A DNA stretch of 64,000 bases from the NCBI GenBank assembly GCA_963810485.1, contig CAWENQ010000005.1, positions 372,001-436,000 of the forward strand, given 5' to 3'. Numbering within the stretch: the stretch's first letter is position 1; each line of letters starts with the position of its first letter. This DNA comes from DATKFM01 sp963810485 (lineage in GTDB: Bacteria > Pseudomonadota > Alphaproteobacteria > Dongiales > Dongiaceae). A model generated the notes under the pieces. It had not been told where the DNA came from, did not search any database, and worked only from the letters and a program-made list of their open reading frames with translations. This document shows, piece by piece, positions 54,391 to 62,507 of the stretch. The translations under genes were made by a program, and so were the position numbers.

Positions 54391-54768
54391 ATGAACCGAT
54401 TGCCAAGCAGGGCGGCGCTGATGAGCTTGCTGTTGCTTGCCGCCGCGCCGGCCTACGCTGGAGGCGATCCCGCCGCCGGCGAGAAACTCTACAGCCGTTG
54501 CCAGGGCTGCCACTCCATCGACGTCAACCGCGTCGGCCCGCGCCACCAGGGCCTGTTCGGCCGCACTGCCGGCAGCCTCGACGACTACAATTATTCCGAA
54601 GCCATGAAGTCTTCCGGCGTCGTCTGGGACGAGGCAACACTCGACCAGTTCCTCACCGCTCCGCGCGAATTCATCAAGGGCACGAAGATGCCGTTCAGCG
54701 GCATGAAGGACGCCGCGGAGCGCGCCGACCTGATCGCCTATCTGAAACAAGCGACGGCGATGCCGTAA
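54391..54768 (+). CDS. class I cytochrome c (c2/c552-like)
   Basis: A 125-residue secreted monohaem cytochrome. Signal peptide over residues 1-23 (LMSLLLLAAAPAYAGG). The haem motif is RCQGCHSID, and TKMPFSGMKD carries the methionine ligand, as in mitochondrial-type cytochrome c. The pattern GPRHQGLFGRTAGSLDDYNYS is characteristic of cytochrome c2/c552. It is probably a periplasmic electron donor for a terminal oxidase such as cbb3. Confidence 0.92.
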   Translation: MNRLPSRAALMSLLLLAAAPAYAGGDPAAGEKLYSRCQGCHSIDVNRVGPRHQGLFGRTAGSLDDYNYSEAMKSSGVVWDEATLDQFLTAPREFIKGTKMPFSGMKDAAERADLIAYLKQATAMP

Positions 54769-54819
54769 GATTGCAATACGATCTTGCCGAACGTTTTTAG
54801 GTGCGCACCAGTTCAACCA

Positions 54820-55950
54820 TCAGAGCAGGCTCAACTGATCCCCCGGGGCCGGCGGCGGCTTGAACAGCGAGAAATCGAACTCCCAGCGGTTGCGGTAGCT
54901 GTCGAGGTTGAGCCGGCGGGTGGCCAGCTTGAATCGCTTGCGCAGTAGGTCGGCATAGGGGCCGGTGCCGCGCATGCGCTCACCGAAGGTGGAGTCGTAA
55001 AGCTGTTCGCCGCCGCGCGCGCCGCGGATCAGCTCCAGCACATGCTTGGTCTTGCCGGGCGCGTGCGTGTCCATCCACTCGATGAACAGGTCCTTGATCT
55101 CCAGCGGCAGGCGCAGCATCACATAGCCTGCGCTGGTGGCGCCGACCGCCGCCGCGGTTTCCAGGATCTTTTCCAGCTCATGATCGTTCAGCGCCGGAAT
55201 CATCGGCGCCGCCATCACACCCGTGGGAATGCCGGCGGCGGCCAACTGCCGGATGGCCTCCACGCGCTTGGCCGGTGCGGAAGCCCGCGGCTCCATCTTG
55301 CGCGCGAGTTCGCCATCCAGCGTGGTAACGGAGAGATAAGCATGGGCCAGGCGCTTCTCCGCCATCGGCGCCAGGATGTCGATGTCCCTGGTGATCAGCG
55401 CCGACTTGGTGACGATGCCCACGGGATGGTTGAATGCCGACAGCACCTCCAGGACCGAACGGGTGATGCGCTGGGTCCGCTCTAGCGGCTGATAGGGGTC
55501 GGTGTTGGTCCCCATGGCGATGATCTTCGGCTTGTATTTCGGATGGCGCAGCTCGCGATCAAGCAGCGCGGCCGCATCGGGCTTCATCAACAACTTGGTC
55601 TCGAAATCCAGCCCGGGCGACAATCCGAGAAAGGCGTGGGTCGGCCGGGCGAAACAATAGACGCAACCATGCTCGCAGCCGCGATAGGGGTTGATCGACT
55701 GATCGAAGGGTATGTCGGGCGACGTGTTGCGGGCGATGATGGTGCGGGTGGCGTCAATGGCGACAGTCGTCCGCAGCGGCGGCAGTTCGTCGTCGGGATC
55801 CGGTGCGGACGCGGAACTCCAGCCATCGTCCACGGCCTCGCGGCCATGGGGTTCGAATCGGCCCGCACGGTTGCTGACCGCGCCGCGCCCTTTGCGCGCA
55901 CGGTCGGGCAGCCCGTCGCCGGGTCCGGTCTCGAGGAAGATGTCCGACAT
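54820..55950 (-). CDS. PA0069-family radical SAM protein
   Basis: A 376-residue radical SAM enzyme. The 4Fe-4S/SAM motif is RGCEHGCVYCFARPTH, and the following LGLSPGLDFETKLL fits the PA0069/spore-photoproduct-lyase-like group. The N-terminal arm contains NTSPDIPFDQSINPYRG, a family feature. No reaction is known. A TGTGA-N6-TCACA palindrome lies upstream at 55998-56013, 48 bases before the start. Confidence 0.9.
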   Translation of the reverse strand: MSDIFLETGPGDGLPDRARKGRGAVSNRAGRFEPHGREAVDDGWSSASAPDPDDELPPLRTTVAIDATRTIIARNTSPDIPFDQSINPYRGCEHGCVYCFARPTHAFLGLSPGLDFETKLLMKPDAAALLDRELRHPKYKPKIIAMGTNTDPYQPLERTQRITRSVLEVLSAFNHPVGIVTKSALITRDIDILAPMAEKRLAHAYLSVTTLDGELARKMEPRASAPAKRVEAIRQLAAAGIPTGVMAAPMIPALNDHELEKILETAAAVGATSAGYVMLRLPLEIKDLFIEWMDTHAPGKTKHVLELIRGARGGEQLYDSTFGERMRGTGPYADLLRKRFKLATRRLNLDSYRNRWEFDFSLFKPPPAPGDQLSLL

Positions 55951-55997
55951 ATCGATAATCTAGGGCTTTCGAGGGAACAAATCAAGAACGACGATTT

Positions 55998-56013
55998 TGT
56001 GATTTAAGTCACA
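55998..56013. promoter_or_regulatory. perfect CRP-type palindrome
   Basis: TGTGATTTAAGTCACA is an exact TGTGA-N6-TCACA inverted repeat, the consensus of CRP/FNR-superfamily regulators. It lies in the 185-base space between the divergent radical SAM and FecR genes and could control either. Confidence 0.6.
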
Positions 56014-56134
56014 TTCGACTTCCGCGCTTCGGAGGCATACCATTGGACAACTCAATAAAGCCGGGGCCGTCTGGGCCAAGCCGAGTGGCTATGTCCAGCG
56101 GAACCACCGGTAACGAGGCAGGTGGGAGAAAGTC

Positions 56135-57031
56135 ATGGGCATGTCCTGGCGGACGGCGGGAATGTTGGCTGCTTATGCGGCAGTCATGTTGCCGGTAGCG
56201 GCATCGGCGGAAGTACAGATCGGCGAGGTCTTTCAACCGGAGTACAAGGGGGCGATCGGGCAGCTGCCGACCGGCGACGAGCATGAGCTGGTCTTCAGCG
56301 AGCCGATCTTTGCCGAAGAAGTTGTGCTGACGGACTCACGCGCGAGCACGGCGCTGATGTTCCTCGACAAGACGCAACTGCGCATCGGCAAGAACTCGAC
56401 GGTGAAACTCGACAAGTTCATCTACGATCCCGGCACCGGCGACGGCGCGGCGCTATTGAATTTCGGCGTCGGCGCCTTCCGCTATATCTCCGGCAGCCTC
56501 GGCAAGAGCCAGAAAATGCAGCTGGCGACGCCGACAGCCGTTCTCTCGATCCGCGGCACCGAGCTCGTCATCGCCGTGGCGGCAGATGGAACGACGCAGG
56601 TCGCTGTTCTCGATGGCGAAATCGAAGTGACGCCTTGCGGCGGCGAAGCGGCGGTCGCGAAGATGGGCGAAACCGCGACTGTCACGTCGGAATGCACCGG
56701 CGTCAGTGTCGCGCTGGGCATAACGGTGCCCGAGGATGACACGCTGTTCGCGGATCTCAGCAATATCGCGCCCGCGGCGGGGCCCCCTGAAGATTCCGAA
56801 GACGAACCGAGCGAACCGGAGCGCGGCCAGACGGCATCGAATCCCGACAAGCCCGACCCGCCTGCGCCAGAACCGGAGCCGGAACCGGAACCGGAGCCTG
56901 ACGATGACGAAGACGGCGGCTTCCTCAGCGGCCTCGGCAATCTGGGCCAACTCGGCCGGATCGGCGAAGGGCTAGGCCGCGGATTTGGCGGATCCGATGA
57001 CGACAACGGCGGAGAAGCAGGCGGCGACTAA
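56135..57031 (+). CDS. FecR-domain secreted protein with Glu/Pro linker and Gly-rich tail
   Basis: A 298-residue protein. A signal peptide (residues 1-25) leads to a FecR-type beta domain (about residues 30-200): FLDKTQLRIGKNSTVKLDKF, FRYISGSL and TPTAVLSIRGTELVIAVA. Then comes an acidic stretch, a run of Pro-Glu repeats (about residues 245-256), a DDDEDGG block and a glycine-rich tail (GLGNLGQLGRIGEGLG). FecR domains bind surface or signal partners. Here no sigma factor or TonB receptor is adjacent. GGTGGGAG lies a few bases before ATG 56135. The small secreted protein gene follows. Confidence 0.8.
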   Translation: MGMSWRTAGMLAAYAAVMLPVAASAEVQIGEVFQPEYKGAIGQLPTGDEHELVFSEPIFAEEVVLTDSRASTALMFLDKTQLRIGKNSTVKLDKFIYDPGTGDGAALLNFGVGAFRYISGSLGKSQKMQLATPTAVLSIRGTELVIAVAADGTTQVAVLDGEIEVTPCGGEAAVAKMGETATVTSECTGVSVALGITVPEDDTLFADLSNIAPAAGPPEDSEDEPSEPERGQTASNPDKPDPPAPEPEPEPEPEPDDDEDGGFLSGLGNLGQLGRIGEGLGRGFGGSDDDNGGEAGGD

Positions 57032-57056
57032 CCGATATCCGCTTCCAGAGCGATCG

Positions 57057-57465
57057 ATGTTGAGTGCGATGCGAACGCGCAATCTAATTCTGCCGCTGTT
57101 GCTCTTGCTGCCGGCGCCTGCCGCGGCTGAGCCGCACCCCGTGCGCTGGGGCGATTTCGTGACGATGATGCAAGGCAATACGCTGTCCGGCACCACGGCC
57201 GCGGGCACCGCCTTCAACATGTATTTCATCGCCGGCGGCAACGCGACCTATGAGGAGGTCGGCGGCACGCGCGACTTCGGCACTTGGCATCTCGACAAGG
57301 AGGGCGACGTCTGCGTCGTCTGGAAGAACTCGCCCGAACTCGGCCAATGGCTGCTTCCACGTAACCGTCGATGGCAGCAAGGTCGCCTGGGAAGGCAAGA
57401 ATACCGGCGGCAGCGGCAAGCTCCGCGGCGGCGTGACCGAGACCTTCCTGAAGCCCGTGCAGTAA
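57057..57465 (+). pseudogene. small secreted protein after the FecR gene, frameshifted
   Basis: A roughly 135-residue protein with a signal peptide (LILPLLLLLPAPAAAE) and a beta-rich mature part: MQGNTLSGTTAAGTAFNMYF, GTWHLDKEGDVCVVW, then FHVTVDGSKVAWEGKNTGG. The frame breaks after SPELGQW; the end (CFHVTVDGSKVAW to ETFLKPVQ) reads one frame over. Deleting one C at about 57350 joins them. I recognise no family. It starts 25 bases after the FecR gene and is probably co-transcribed. Confidence 0.7.
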
Positions 57466-57630
57466 CGCCGGAGTAAGTCCCGGCGGGCATCCGTTGGTCC
57501 GCCTGTATCCATACATTCCCTAGTAGCGAAGCCATACCGGCCGCACAATCCGGCCATGTCCGCTTGCCGGTTGTGGCCGCGAGGCTTGAGGCGCAATGAT
57601 CCGGCCTCAATCTCCCCAGAGGACCCGAGC

Positions 57631-58842
57631 ATGGCTGCCTTGACGCGTAGTATGTGGATCGTGATCTGCTGCGGCGCGGGGCTGATCACCGTGACCATGG
57701 GCTTGCGGACCGGCTTCGGCCTGTTCCTGGCGCCGATCTCGGTCGATCTCGGCATGGGCCGTGAAGTCTTCGCCTTTGCCGTGGCGGTGCAGAACCTACT
57801 CTGGGGCGCCGCCGCGCCGTTCTTCGGCGGTCTCGCCGACAAGTACGGGGCCGTGCGCGTCTCCATCGCCGGCACGGTGCTCTATATCGCCGGCCTGGTG
57901 CTGATGTCCTTCACTGCAGGCCCGTTCGAGGTCATTGCCGGCAATCTGCTGGTGGGCCTGGCGATGGGTGCGGCGGGCATCTCCACCGTTATCGGCTCGG
58001 TTTCCCGCATGGTGCCGGCGGAAAAGCGGTCCCTGGTGCTGGGCATCCTCACCGCCGGCGGCTCGATCGGTCAGTTCGCGCTGGTGCCCGTCACCCAGGT
58101 GTTCATTGACGAGCTTGGCTGGTCGGCGGCGTTCATCGGTCTCGCCATCATTGCCTCCACGATGTTCCCCATGATCTGGGGCGTGCGCGAGGCGCCGAAG
58201 GCTTCGGCAACGTCCCGCGGCCAGACGATCCGCCAGGCGCTGGGCGAGGCCTTCACCCACAGGGGGTTCTGGCTGCTGACGATCGGCTTCTTCGTCTGCG
58301 GCTTCCATGTGATATTCGTCGCCACCCATCTGCCGGCCTATCTCGGCGACAAGGGCATGCCCGCCTGGCTCGGCGCGTCCACGCTGATGCTGGTGGGCCT
58401 GTTCAACATCATCGGCTCCTATAGCGCAGGCGTACTGGGCGGGCGCTTTCTGAAGAAGAACGTGCTGACGATCCTCTATCTCCTGCGCTCCCTGGTGTTC
58501 CTGCTGTTCATCCTCTTGCCGATCAGCAACTTCACCGTGCTGGCCTTCGGCGCGCTGCTGGGCCTGCTGTGGCTGTCGACGGTGCCGCTTACCAGCGGCC
58601 TGATCGGCACCGTGTTCGGACCGGCCTATATGTCCATGCTCTATGGTGTGGTATTCTTCTCCCATCAGATCGGCGCCTTCTTCGGCGCCTGGCTTGGTGG
58701 TAAGCTGTACGACATGTTCGGCTCCTATGACGCGATGTGGTGGATCTCCGTGGCCCTCGGCCTGGTTGCCGCGGCGCTGCATTGGCCGATCGCCGAAAAG
58801 CCGGTGGCGCGGCTGGCGCCGGCGATGGGAGCGGCGGAATGA
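57631..58842 (+). CDS. major facilitator superfamily transporter (monocarboxylate-type MFS)
   Basis: A 403-residue twelve-segment membrane protein of the MFS. The family loop between segments 2 and 3, GGLADKYGAVRVSIAG, is clear, and the second repeated motif GRFLKKN appears after segment 8. The sequence resembles oxalate/formate and monocarboxylate carriers (FGLFLAPISVDLGMGREVFAFA). The substrate is unknown. ATG 57631 is used, since the upstream frame is not family-like. Its stop overlaps the start of a 41-residue gene by four bases. Confidence 0.85.
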   Translation: MAALTRSMWIVICCGAGLITVTMGLRTGFGLFLAPISVDLGMGREVFAFAVAVQNLLWGAAAPFFGGLADKYGAVRVSIAGTVLYIAGLVLMSFTAGPFEVIAGNLLVGLAMGAAGISTVIGSVSRMVPAEKRSLVLGILTAGGSIGQFALVPVTQVFIDELGWSAAFIGLAIIASTMFPMIWGVREAPKASATSRGQTIRQALGEAFTHRGFWLLTIGFFVCGFHVIFVATHLPAYLGDKGMPAWLGASTLMLVGLFNIIGSYSAGVLGGRFLKKNVLTILYLLRSLVFLLFILLPISNFTVLAFGALLGLLWLSTVPLTSGLIGTVFGPAYMSMLYGVVFFSHQIGAFFGAWLGGKLYDMFGSYDAMWWISVALGLVAAALHWPIAEKPVARLAPAMGAAE

Positions 58843-58964
58843 GCCGCGGCCCGAAATTCTGGGGACTAACGGCGGCCGGTCTGCTGATCGGCGGCGGCGT
58901 CTATCTCTGGGCGGTGCGCGGCGAGGCGATGCTGCTGGATCTCAGCTGGATCGGCTGCTTCTAG
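58839..58964 (+). CDS. 41-residue membrane protein coupled to the MFS gene
   Basis: A very small protein with one hydrophobic segment (FWGLTAAGLLIGGGVYLWAV). Its ATG overlaps the MFS stop (ATGA), which suggests translational coupling, and its length and composition resemble the small subunits that stabilise transporters. No family is recognised. It is followed 34 bases later by the ABC1 kinase gene on the same strand. Confidence 0.6.
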   Translation: MSRGPKFWGLTAAGLLIGGGVYLWAVRGEAMLLDLSWIGCF

Positions 58965-58998
58965 CTTCCGCCCCGCCCGGACCCTATATCTTCCGGGC

Positions 58999-60342
58999 AT
59001 GACCAATTCCTCCGAAGACAACCGCCTCGGCGGCCGCATCCGGCGTTATGCGCGGGTCGGCACGGCCGTGGGCGGCCTGGCGGCGCGGGTGGTGGGCGAG
59101 CGCTATCTCGGCCTCAAGCTCGACCGCGGCCAGCATGCGGCGGAGCTGCGCACCGCGCTGGGTGGCCTCAAGGGCCCGCTGATGAAGGTGGCGCAGATCA
59201 TGGCCACCATCCCCGGCGGATTGCCAAAAGAATATATGCAGGAGCTGGCGCAGCTGCAGGCCAACGCGCCGTCGATGGGCTGGCCTTTCGTCAAGCGCCG
59301 CATGGCGGCGGAACTCGGCCCGGATTGGCAGAAGCGGTTCAAGATCTTCGAGCATCAGGCGGCGCACGCCGCGTCGCTCGGCCAGGTGCATCGCGCCGTG
59401 TCCCATGACGGCCGCGATCTTGCCTGCAAGCTGCAATATCCGGACATGCTCTCGGCGGTGGAGGCGGATCTCGGGCAGCTCAAGCTGATCTTCTCGATCT
59501 ATGAGCGCTATGACCGCTCGATCTCCACCCGGGAGATCCATCCGGAAATCGCCGCGCGCCTGCGCGAGGAACTGGATTACGAACGCGAAGCCAAGAACAT
59601 GACGCTCTACGGCCTGATGCTGAAGGACGAGGCCAATGTGCAGGTGCCGGAGCTCGAGCCGAAGCTGTCGACGAAGCGCCTGCTGACCATGAACTGGCTC
59701 TCGGGCGAGCCGCTGCTGAGCTTCATCGTCACCCATCCGGAACTCGAGGTGCGGAATCAAGTTGCGCTCAACATGTTCCGTGCCTGGTACGTGCCATTCT
59801 ATTACTACGGCGTGATCCATGGCGATCCGCATTTGGGCAACTACACGGTGCGGCCGGACGGCTCGATCAATCTGCTGGACTTCGGCTGCATCCGCGTGTT
59901 CCACGCCAGCTTCGTCAAGGGAGTGATCGATCTCTATCACGCGCTGCTCAATGACGACCGCGATCTCGCCGTGCATGCCTATGAGTCCTGGGGCTTCAAG
60001 GGACTCAACCGCGAGGTCATCGATGTGCTGAACCGCTGGGCGCGCTTCGTCTACGGCCCTCTGATGGAGGACCGGGAGCGGCGCATCCAGGATTCGAAAT
60101 CAGGCGTCTATGGGAAGGAAGTCGCCGAGGGCGTCCATGCCGATCTCCGCCGTCTCGGCCCGATCACGCCGCCGCGGGAATTCGTCTTCATGGACCGCGC
60201 CGCCATCGGCCTGGGCTCGGTGTTCCTGCATCTGAAAGCCGAGATCAACTGGTACCGCCTGTTCCACGAGCTGATCGAGGGCTTCGACGTGAAGCTGCTG
60301 GAAAAGCGCCAGGCGAAGGCGCTGAAGGCGGCGAGGTTGTAG
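58999..60342 (+). CDS. ABC1/UbiB-family atypical kinase
   Basis: A 447-residue protein of the ABC1/AarF/UbiB group. N-terminal motif: ALGGLKGPLMKVAQIMATIP, the KxGQ position reading KVAQ as in many alphaproteobacterial paralogues. The alanine-rich nucleotide loop is HAASLGQVHRA, the catalytic core HGDPHLGNYTVRPDG and the metal-binding LLDFGCIR follow. ABC1 proteins support ubiquinone synthesis or lipid homeostasis by an ATPase activity. It is not adjacent to other ubi genes. Confidence 0.9.
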   Translation: MTNSSEDNRLGGRIRRYARVGTAVGGLAARVVGERYLGLKLDRGQHAAELRTALGGLKGPLMKVAQIMATIPGGLPKEYMQELAQLQANAPSMGWPFVKRRMAAELGPDWQKRFKIFEHQAAHAASLGQVHRAVSHDGRDLACKLQYPDMLSAVEADLGQLKLIFSIYERYDRSISTREIHPEIAARLREELDYEREAKNMTLYGLMLKDEANVQVPELEPKLSTKRLLTMNWLSGEPLLSFIVTHPELEVRNQVALNMFRAWYVPFYYYGVIHGDPHLGNYTVRPDGSINLLDFGCIRVFHASFVKGVIDLYHALLNDDRDLAVHAYESWGFKGLNREVIDVLNRWARFVYGPLMEDRERRIQDSKSGVYGKEVAEGVHADLRRLGPITPPREFVFMDRAAIGLGSVFLHLKAEINWYRLFHELIEGFDVKLLEKRQAKALKAARL

Positions 60343-60370
60343 TGCAGGGGAACTTCGCAGCGGTTGCGAC

Positions 60371-60832
60371 CTAGGCTCGAGGACCGCTGAAGTAGCCGGG
60401 AGCTCCAAGGCCGACGGCCTCAAAGTATCGCCAGTCTGGGTCATCTTCGTCAGCTTCAGGCATGATCGAACGCCAAAGACTCAGTTCGATTTGGGGGGAT
60501 GTGTAGCTGTAGCCAAGTTCCCGGTTGTTGGGATCGTAGGGTGTTTCTCGCGAGATCAATGCCACCAGTTCATCCGCGAGCGTTCGGTGAACGTCTATGC
60601 CCTTGTATAGCAGGACGTACTTATCGCTCGCGGCCAGTTCGATGAACTCGACCTTATCGGTGGCTGCGTCATAGTGGACCTGGAAACAGCTTTCGTACCA
60701 ATGGTCCTCATCCAGATCAAAGCGCCGCCACACTTTCGGATCGCTTCCCATGGCGAGGCGCGCCTCGCTGCGCTTGGCACCAAGCTGGATTGGCCCAATT
60801 CCAACGCCAGGGACAATTTGATAGGTCAACAT
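60371..60832 (-). CDS. hypothetical soluble protein
   Basis: A 153-residue acidic protein beginning MLTYQIVPGVGIGPIQLGAK, with no signal peptide or membrane segment. The phrase VGIGPIQLGAKRSEARLAMG resembles N-terminal parts of immunity-like or SMI1-neighbour proteins, but I cannot assign a family. It is a single gene between the kinase and DUF2061 genes. Base composition is lower in GC than its neighbours, a hint of horizontal gain. The ATG at 60887-60889 is an alternative start. Confidence 0.6.
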   Translation of the reverse strand: MLTYQIVPGVGIGPIQLGAKRSEARLAMGSDPKVWRRFDLDEDHWYESCFQVHYDAATDKVEFIELAASDKYVLLYKGIDVHRTLADELVALISRETPYDPNNRELGYSYTSPQIELSLWRSIMPEADEDDPDWRYFEAVGLGAPGYFSGPRA

Positions 60833-60896
60833 CTGCCTGTTGCTGAGACGAGCCTCTGCCAACTGATACAAGCAGAGTAACGACTTCAATCCTTTT

Positions 60897-61139
60897 TTAC
60901 ACCCCCGATAGCAGGCGATGGCCGAAGCCGTGGGAAGCTGCTGTGCAAGTGCCGCGGCTGCGGATGCGCGCCCAGGCCTTTTCGTGCAGATGGTAGGCCA
61001 CCGTGTTGCACATCGGCTCCACCAATGCGAGCAGCCCGCCGACGATGAAGCTGCCGGTCAGCAGGTAGGCGACCGTGAAGGCGACGGTGAAGTGGATGGC
61101 GGCGAAGCTCAGGGTCTTGGTCAGCGGGTTGTTGATCAT
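60897..61139 (-). CDS. DUF2061 membrane protein
   Basis: An 80-residue protein with two membrane segments, beginning MINNPLTKTLSFAAIHFTVA and including LLALVEPMCNTVAYHLHEKAW, the DUF2061 signature. Function unknown. GGAGG lies six bases before ATG 61137-61139. A GGGGCGGG-type palindrome (61174-61202) separates it from ahpD. Confidence 0.85.
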   Translation of the reverse strand: MINNPLTKTLSFAAIHFTVAFTVAYLLTGSFIVGGLLALVEPMCNTVAYHLHEKAWARIRSRGTCTAASHGFGHRLLSGV

Positions 61140-61173
61140 GGTGCCTCCTTTCCATCCGTTCATCGCGGCTCAT

Positions 61174-61202
61174 GTAGGGGCGGGTTTCAAACCCGCCCCT
61201 AC
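61174..61202. repeat. perfect short palindrome, copy 1
   Basis: Arms GTAGGGGCGGGTTT and AAACCCGCCCCTAC around a single C. A second copy with arms GGGGCGGGTT and AACCCGCCCC lies at 61799-61821, on the other side of ahpD. Such hairpins occur in many bacterial genomes as dispersed elements. Confidence 0.85.
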
Positions 61203-61226
61203 GGTGTTTGATGCGGGCTCCCTGCG

Positions 61227-61779
61227 TTATGCGGCCAATGCCGCAGCCGATTGCACCGCAAACTCGCCATCCAGCGTCGCCGCGACCGCATGCACCACCG
61301 ATGCGATCCGCACCGCGGCCTGCACCTGCTCGGCGGTGATGCCGTGCTCGCGCACCACCTTCTCGTGCGAAGTCGATGCACATGCCGCAGCCATTGATCG
61401 CCGACACCGCCAGCGACCAGAGCTCGAAATCCACCTTCTCCACGCCCGGCTTGGCGATGACGTTCATGCGCAGCTTCGCCGGCAGGGTCTTGTAGTCCGG
61501 CGCCGAGGCGAGGTGGGTGAAGCGGTAGTAGATGTTGTTCATCGCCATGATCGCGGCGGCGGCCTTGGCGGCGGTCAGCGCCTCTGATGTCAGCTTCGGC
61601 GCGAACTCGGCGATGAGCGCGTCGCTCACCGCCGAGTTGCGCGAAGCCAGCGCGCTGGCGACGAACGCGCCGGCCTTCTGCTGGTCGGTCAGGACGGTTT
61701 CGGACGCCAGGCTCGACAGGTTCAGCTTCAGGTCCTTGGCGTAGTCGGGGAGTTGGTTCTTCAGGGTCTCGAGGGACAT
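61227..61779 (-). pseudogene. ahpD: alkyl hydroperoxidase AhpD, frameshifted
   Basis: AhpD is an all-helical peroxidase/reductase of about 180 residues that recycles AhpC. Catalytic residues are in INGCGMCIDSHEKVV: Cys131, Cys134 and His138. The frame breaks between IDS and HEK, within that motif; the rest (REHGITAEQVQAAVRIASVV, through the TAA at 61227) reads one frame over. Deleting one base at about 61370 restores 183 residues. As read, the histidine and the C-terminal helix would be lost. It lies between two copies of a palindrome and directly downstream of ahpC. Confidence 0.9.
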
Positions 61780-61798
61780 GTGTGTTCTCCGCGTAAGA

Positions 61799-61821
61799 GG
61801 GGCGGGTTCGAAACCCGCCCC
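61799..61821. repeat. short palindrome, copy 2
   Basis: Arms GGGGCGGGTT and AACCCGCCCC around CGA, related to the perfect copy at 61174-61202. It lies between ahpC and ahpD and might act as an mRNA stem in the ahpCD message. Confidence 0.85.
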
Positions 61822-61838
61822 TACGGTTCATTGGACAG

Positions 61839-62378
61839 TTAAGCGGCCTTCAGGACGTCGTCGCCCTTCTGCCAGTTGCAGGGGCAGAGCTCGTCGGTCT
61901 GGAGCGCGTCCAGCACCCGCAGCACTTCCTGCGGATTGCGGCCGACGCTAAGGTCGTTCACCGACACGAAGCGGATGATGCCCTGGGGATCGACGATGAA
62001 GGTGGCGCGCAAGGCCACGCCCTCGTTCTTGTCGAGGATGCCCAGCGCCGTGGACAGCTCGCGCTTGATATCCGCGAGCATGGCGAAGGGCAGGGACTTC
62101 AGGTCGGCATGGTTCTGCCGCCAGGCCAGATGCACGAACTCGCTGTCGGTGGATACGCCATAGACCACGGCGTCGCGGTCGTTGAACTCGCCGTTCAGCT
62201 TGCCGAACGCGGCGATCTCCGTCGGGCACACGAAGGTGAAGTCCTTCGGCCAGAAGAACACGATCTTCCACTTGCCCTCGTCGGACTCGCTGTTGATCTG
62301 GGTGAAGGCCTTCTTGGGGTCGGTGGAAACCACCGCCTTGAGGTCGAAGCTGGGGAAATTGTCGCCAATGGTAAGCAT
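61839..62378 (-). CDS. ahpC: alkyl hydroperoxide reductase AhpC-type peroxiredoxin
   Basis: A 179-residue typical 2-Cys peroxiredoxin. Peroxidatic Cys51 is in FTFVCPTEIAAFG and the resolving cysteine is in DELCPCNWQKG (Cys165 or 167). ATG 62376-62378 starts MLTIGDNFPSFDLKAV; the upstream frame is not coding. It reduces peroxides and is paired with AhpD for recycling. Divergent from oxyR, with 129 bases between. Confidence 0.94.
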   Translation of the reverse strand: MLTIGDNFPSFDLKAVVSTDPKKAFTQINSESDEGKWKIVFFWPKDFTFVCPTEIAAFGKLNGEFNDRDAVVYGVSTDSEFVHLAWRQNHADLKSLPFAMLADIKRELSTALGILDKNEGVALRATFIVDPQGIIRFVSVNDLSVGRNPQEVLRVLDALQTDELCPCNWQKGDDVLKAA

Positions 62379-62446
62379 GGTTGGTTCGCTCCTGAAAAAG
62401 GGGAGGGGTTGCGGGCTGCCTTTGGGGTTGCTTGACACAGAAAGAG

Positions 62447-62483
62447 ATAGTCCCCAGATTATAATCGTTCCAATTGATATTTT
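62447..62483. promoter_or_regulatory. possible OxyR binding region between ahpC and oxyR
   Basis: The AT-rich patch includes ATAGTCCCCAGATTAT and, slightly inside, ATCGTTCCAATTGAT with an ATC-N9-GAT dyad. LysR-type regulators such as OxyR bind such tandem dyads. The match to the ATAG-N7-CTAT E. coli pattern is partial, so the assignment rests mostly on context. Confidence 0.4.
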
Positions 62484-62507
62484 TCGTGACAGTAATCGGA
62501 TTTGTCG

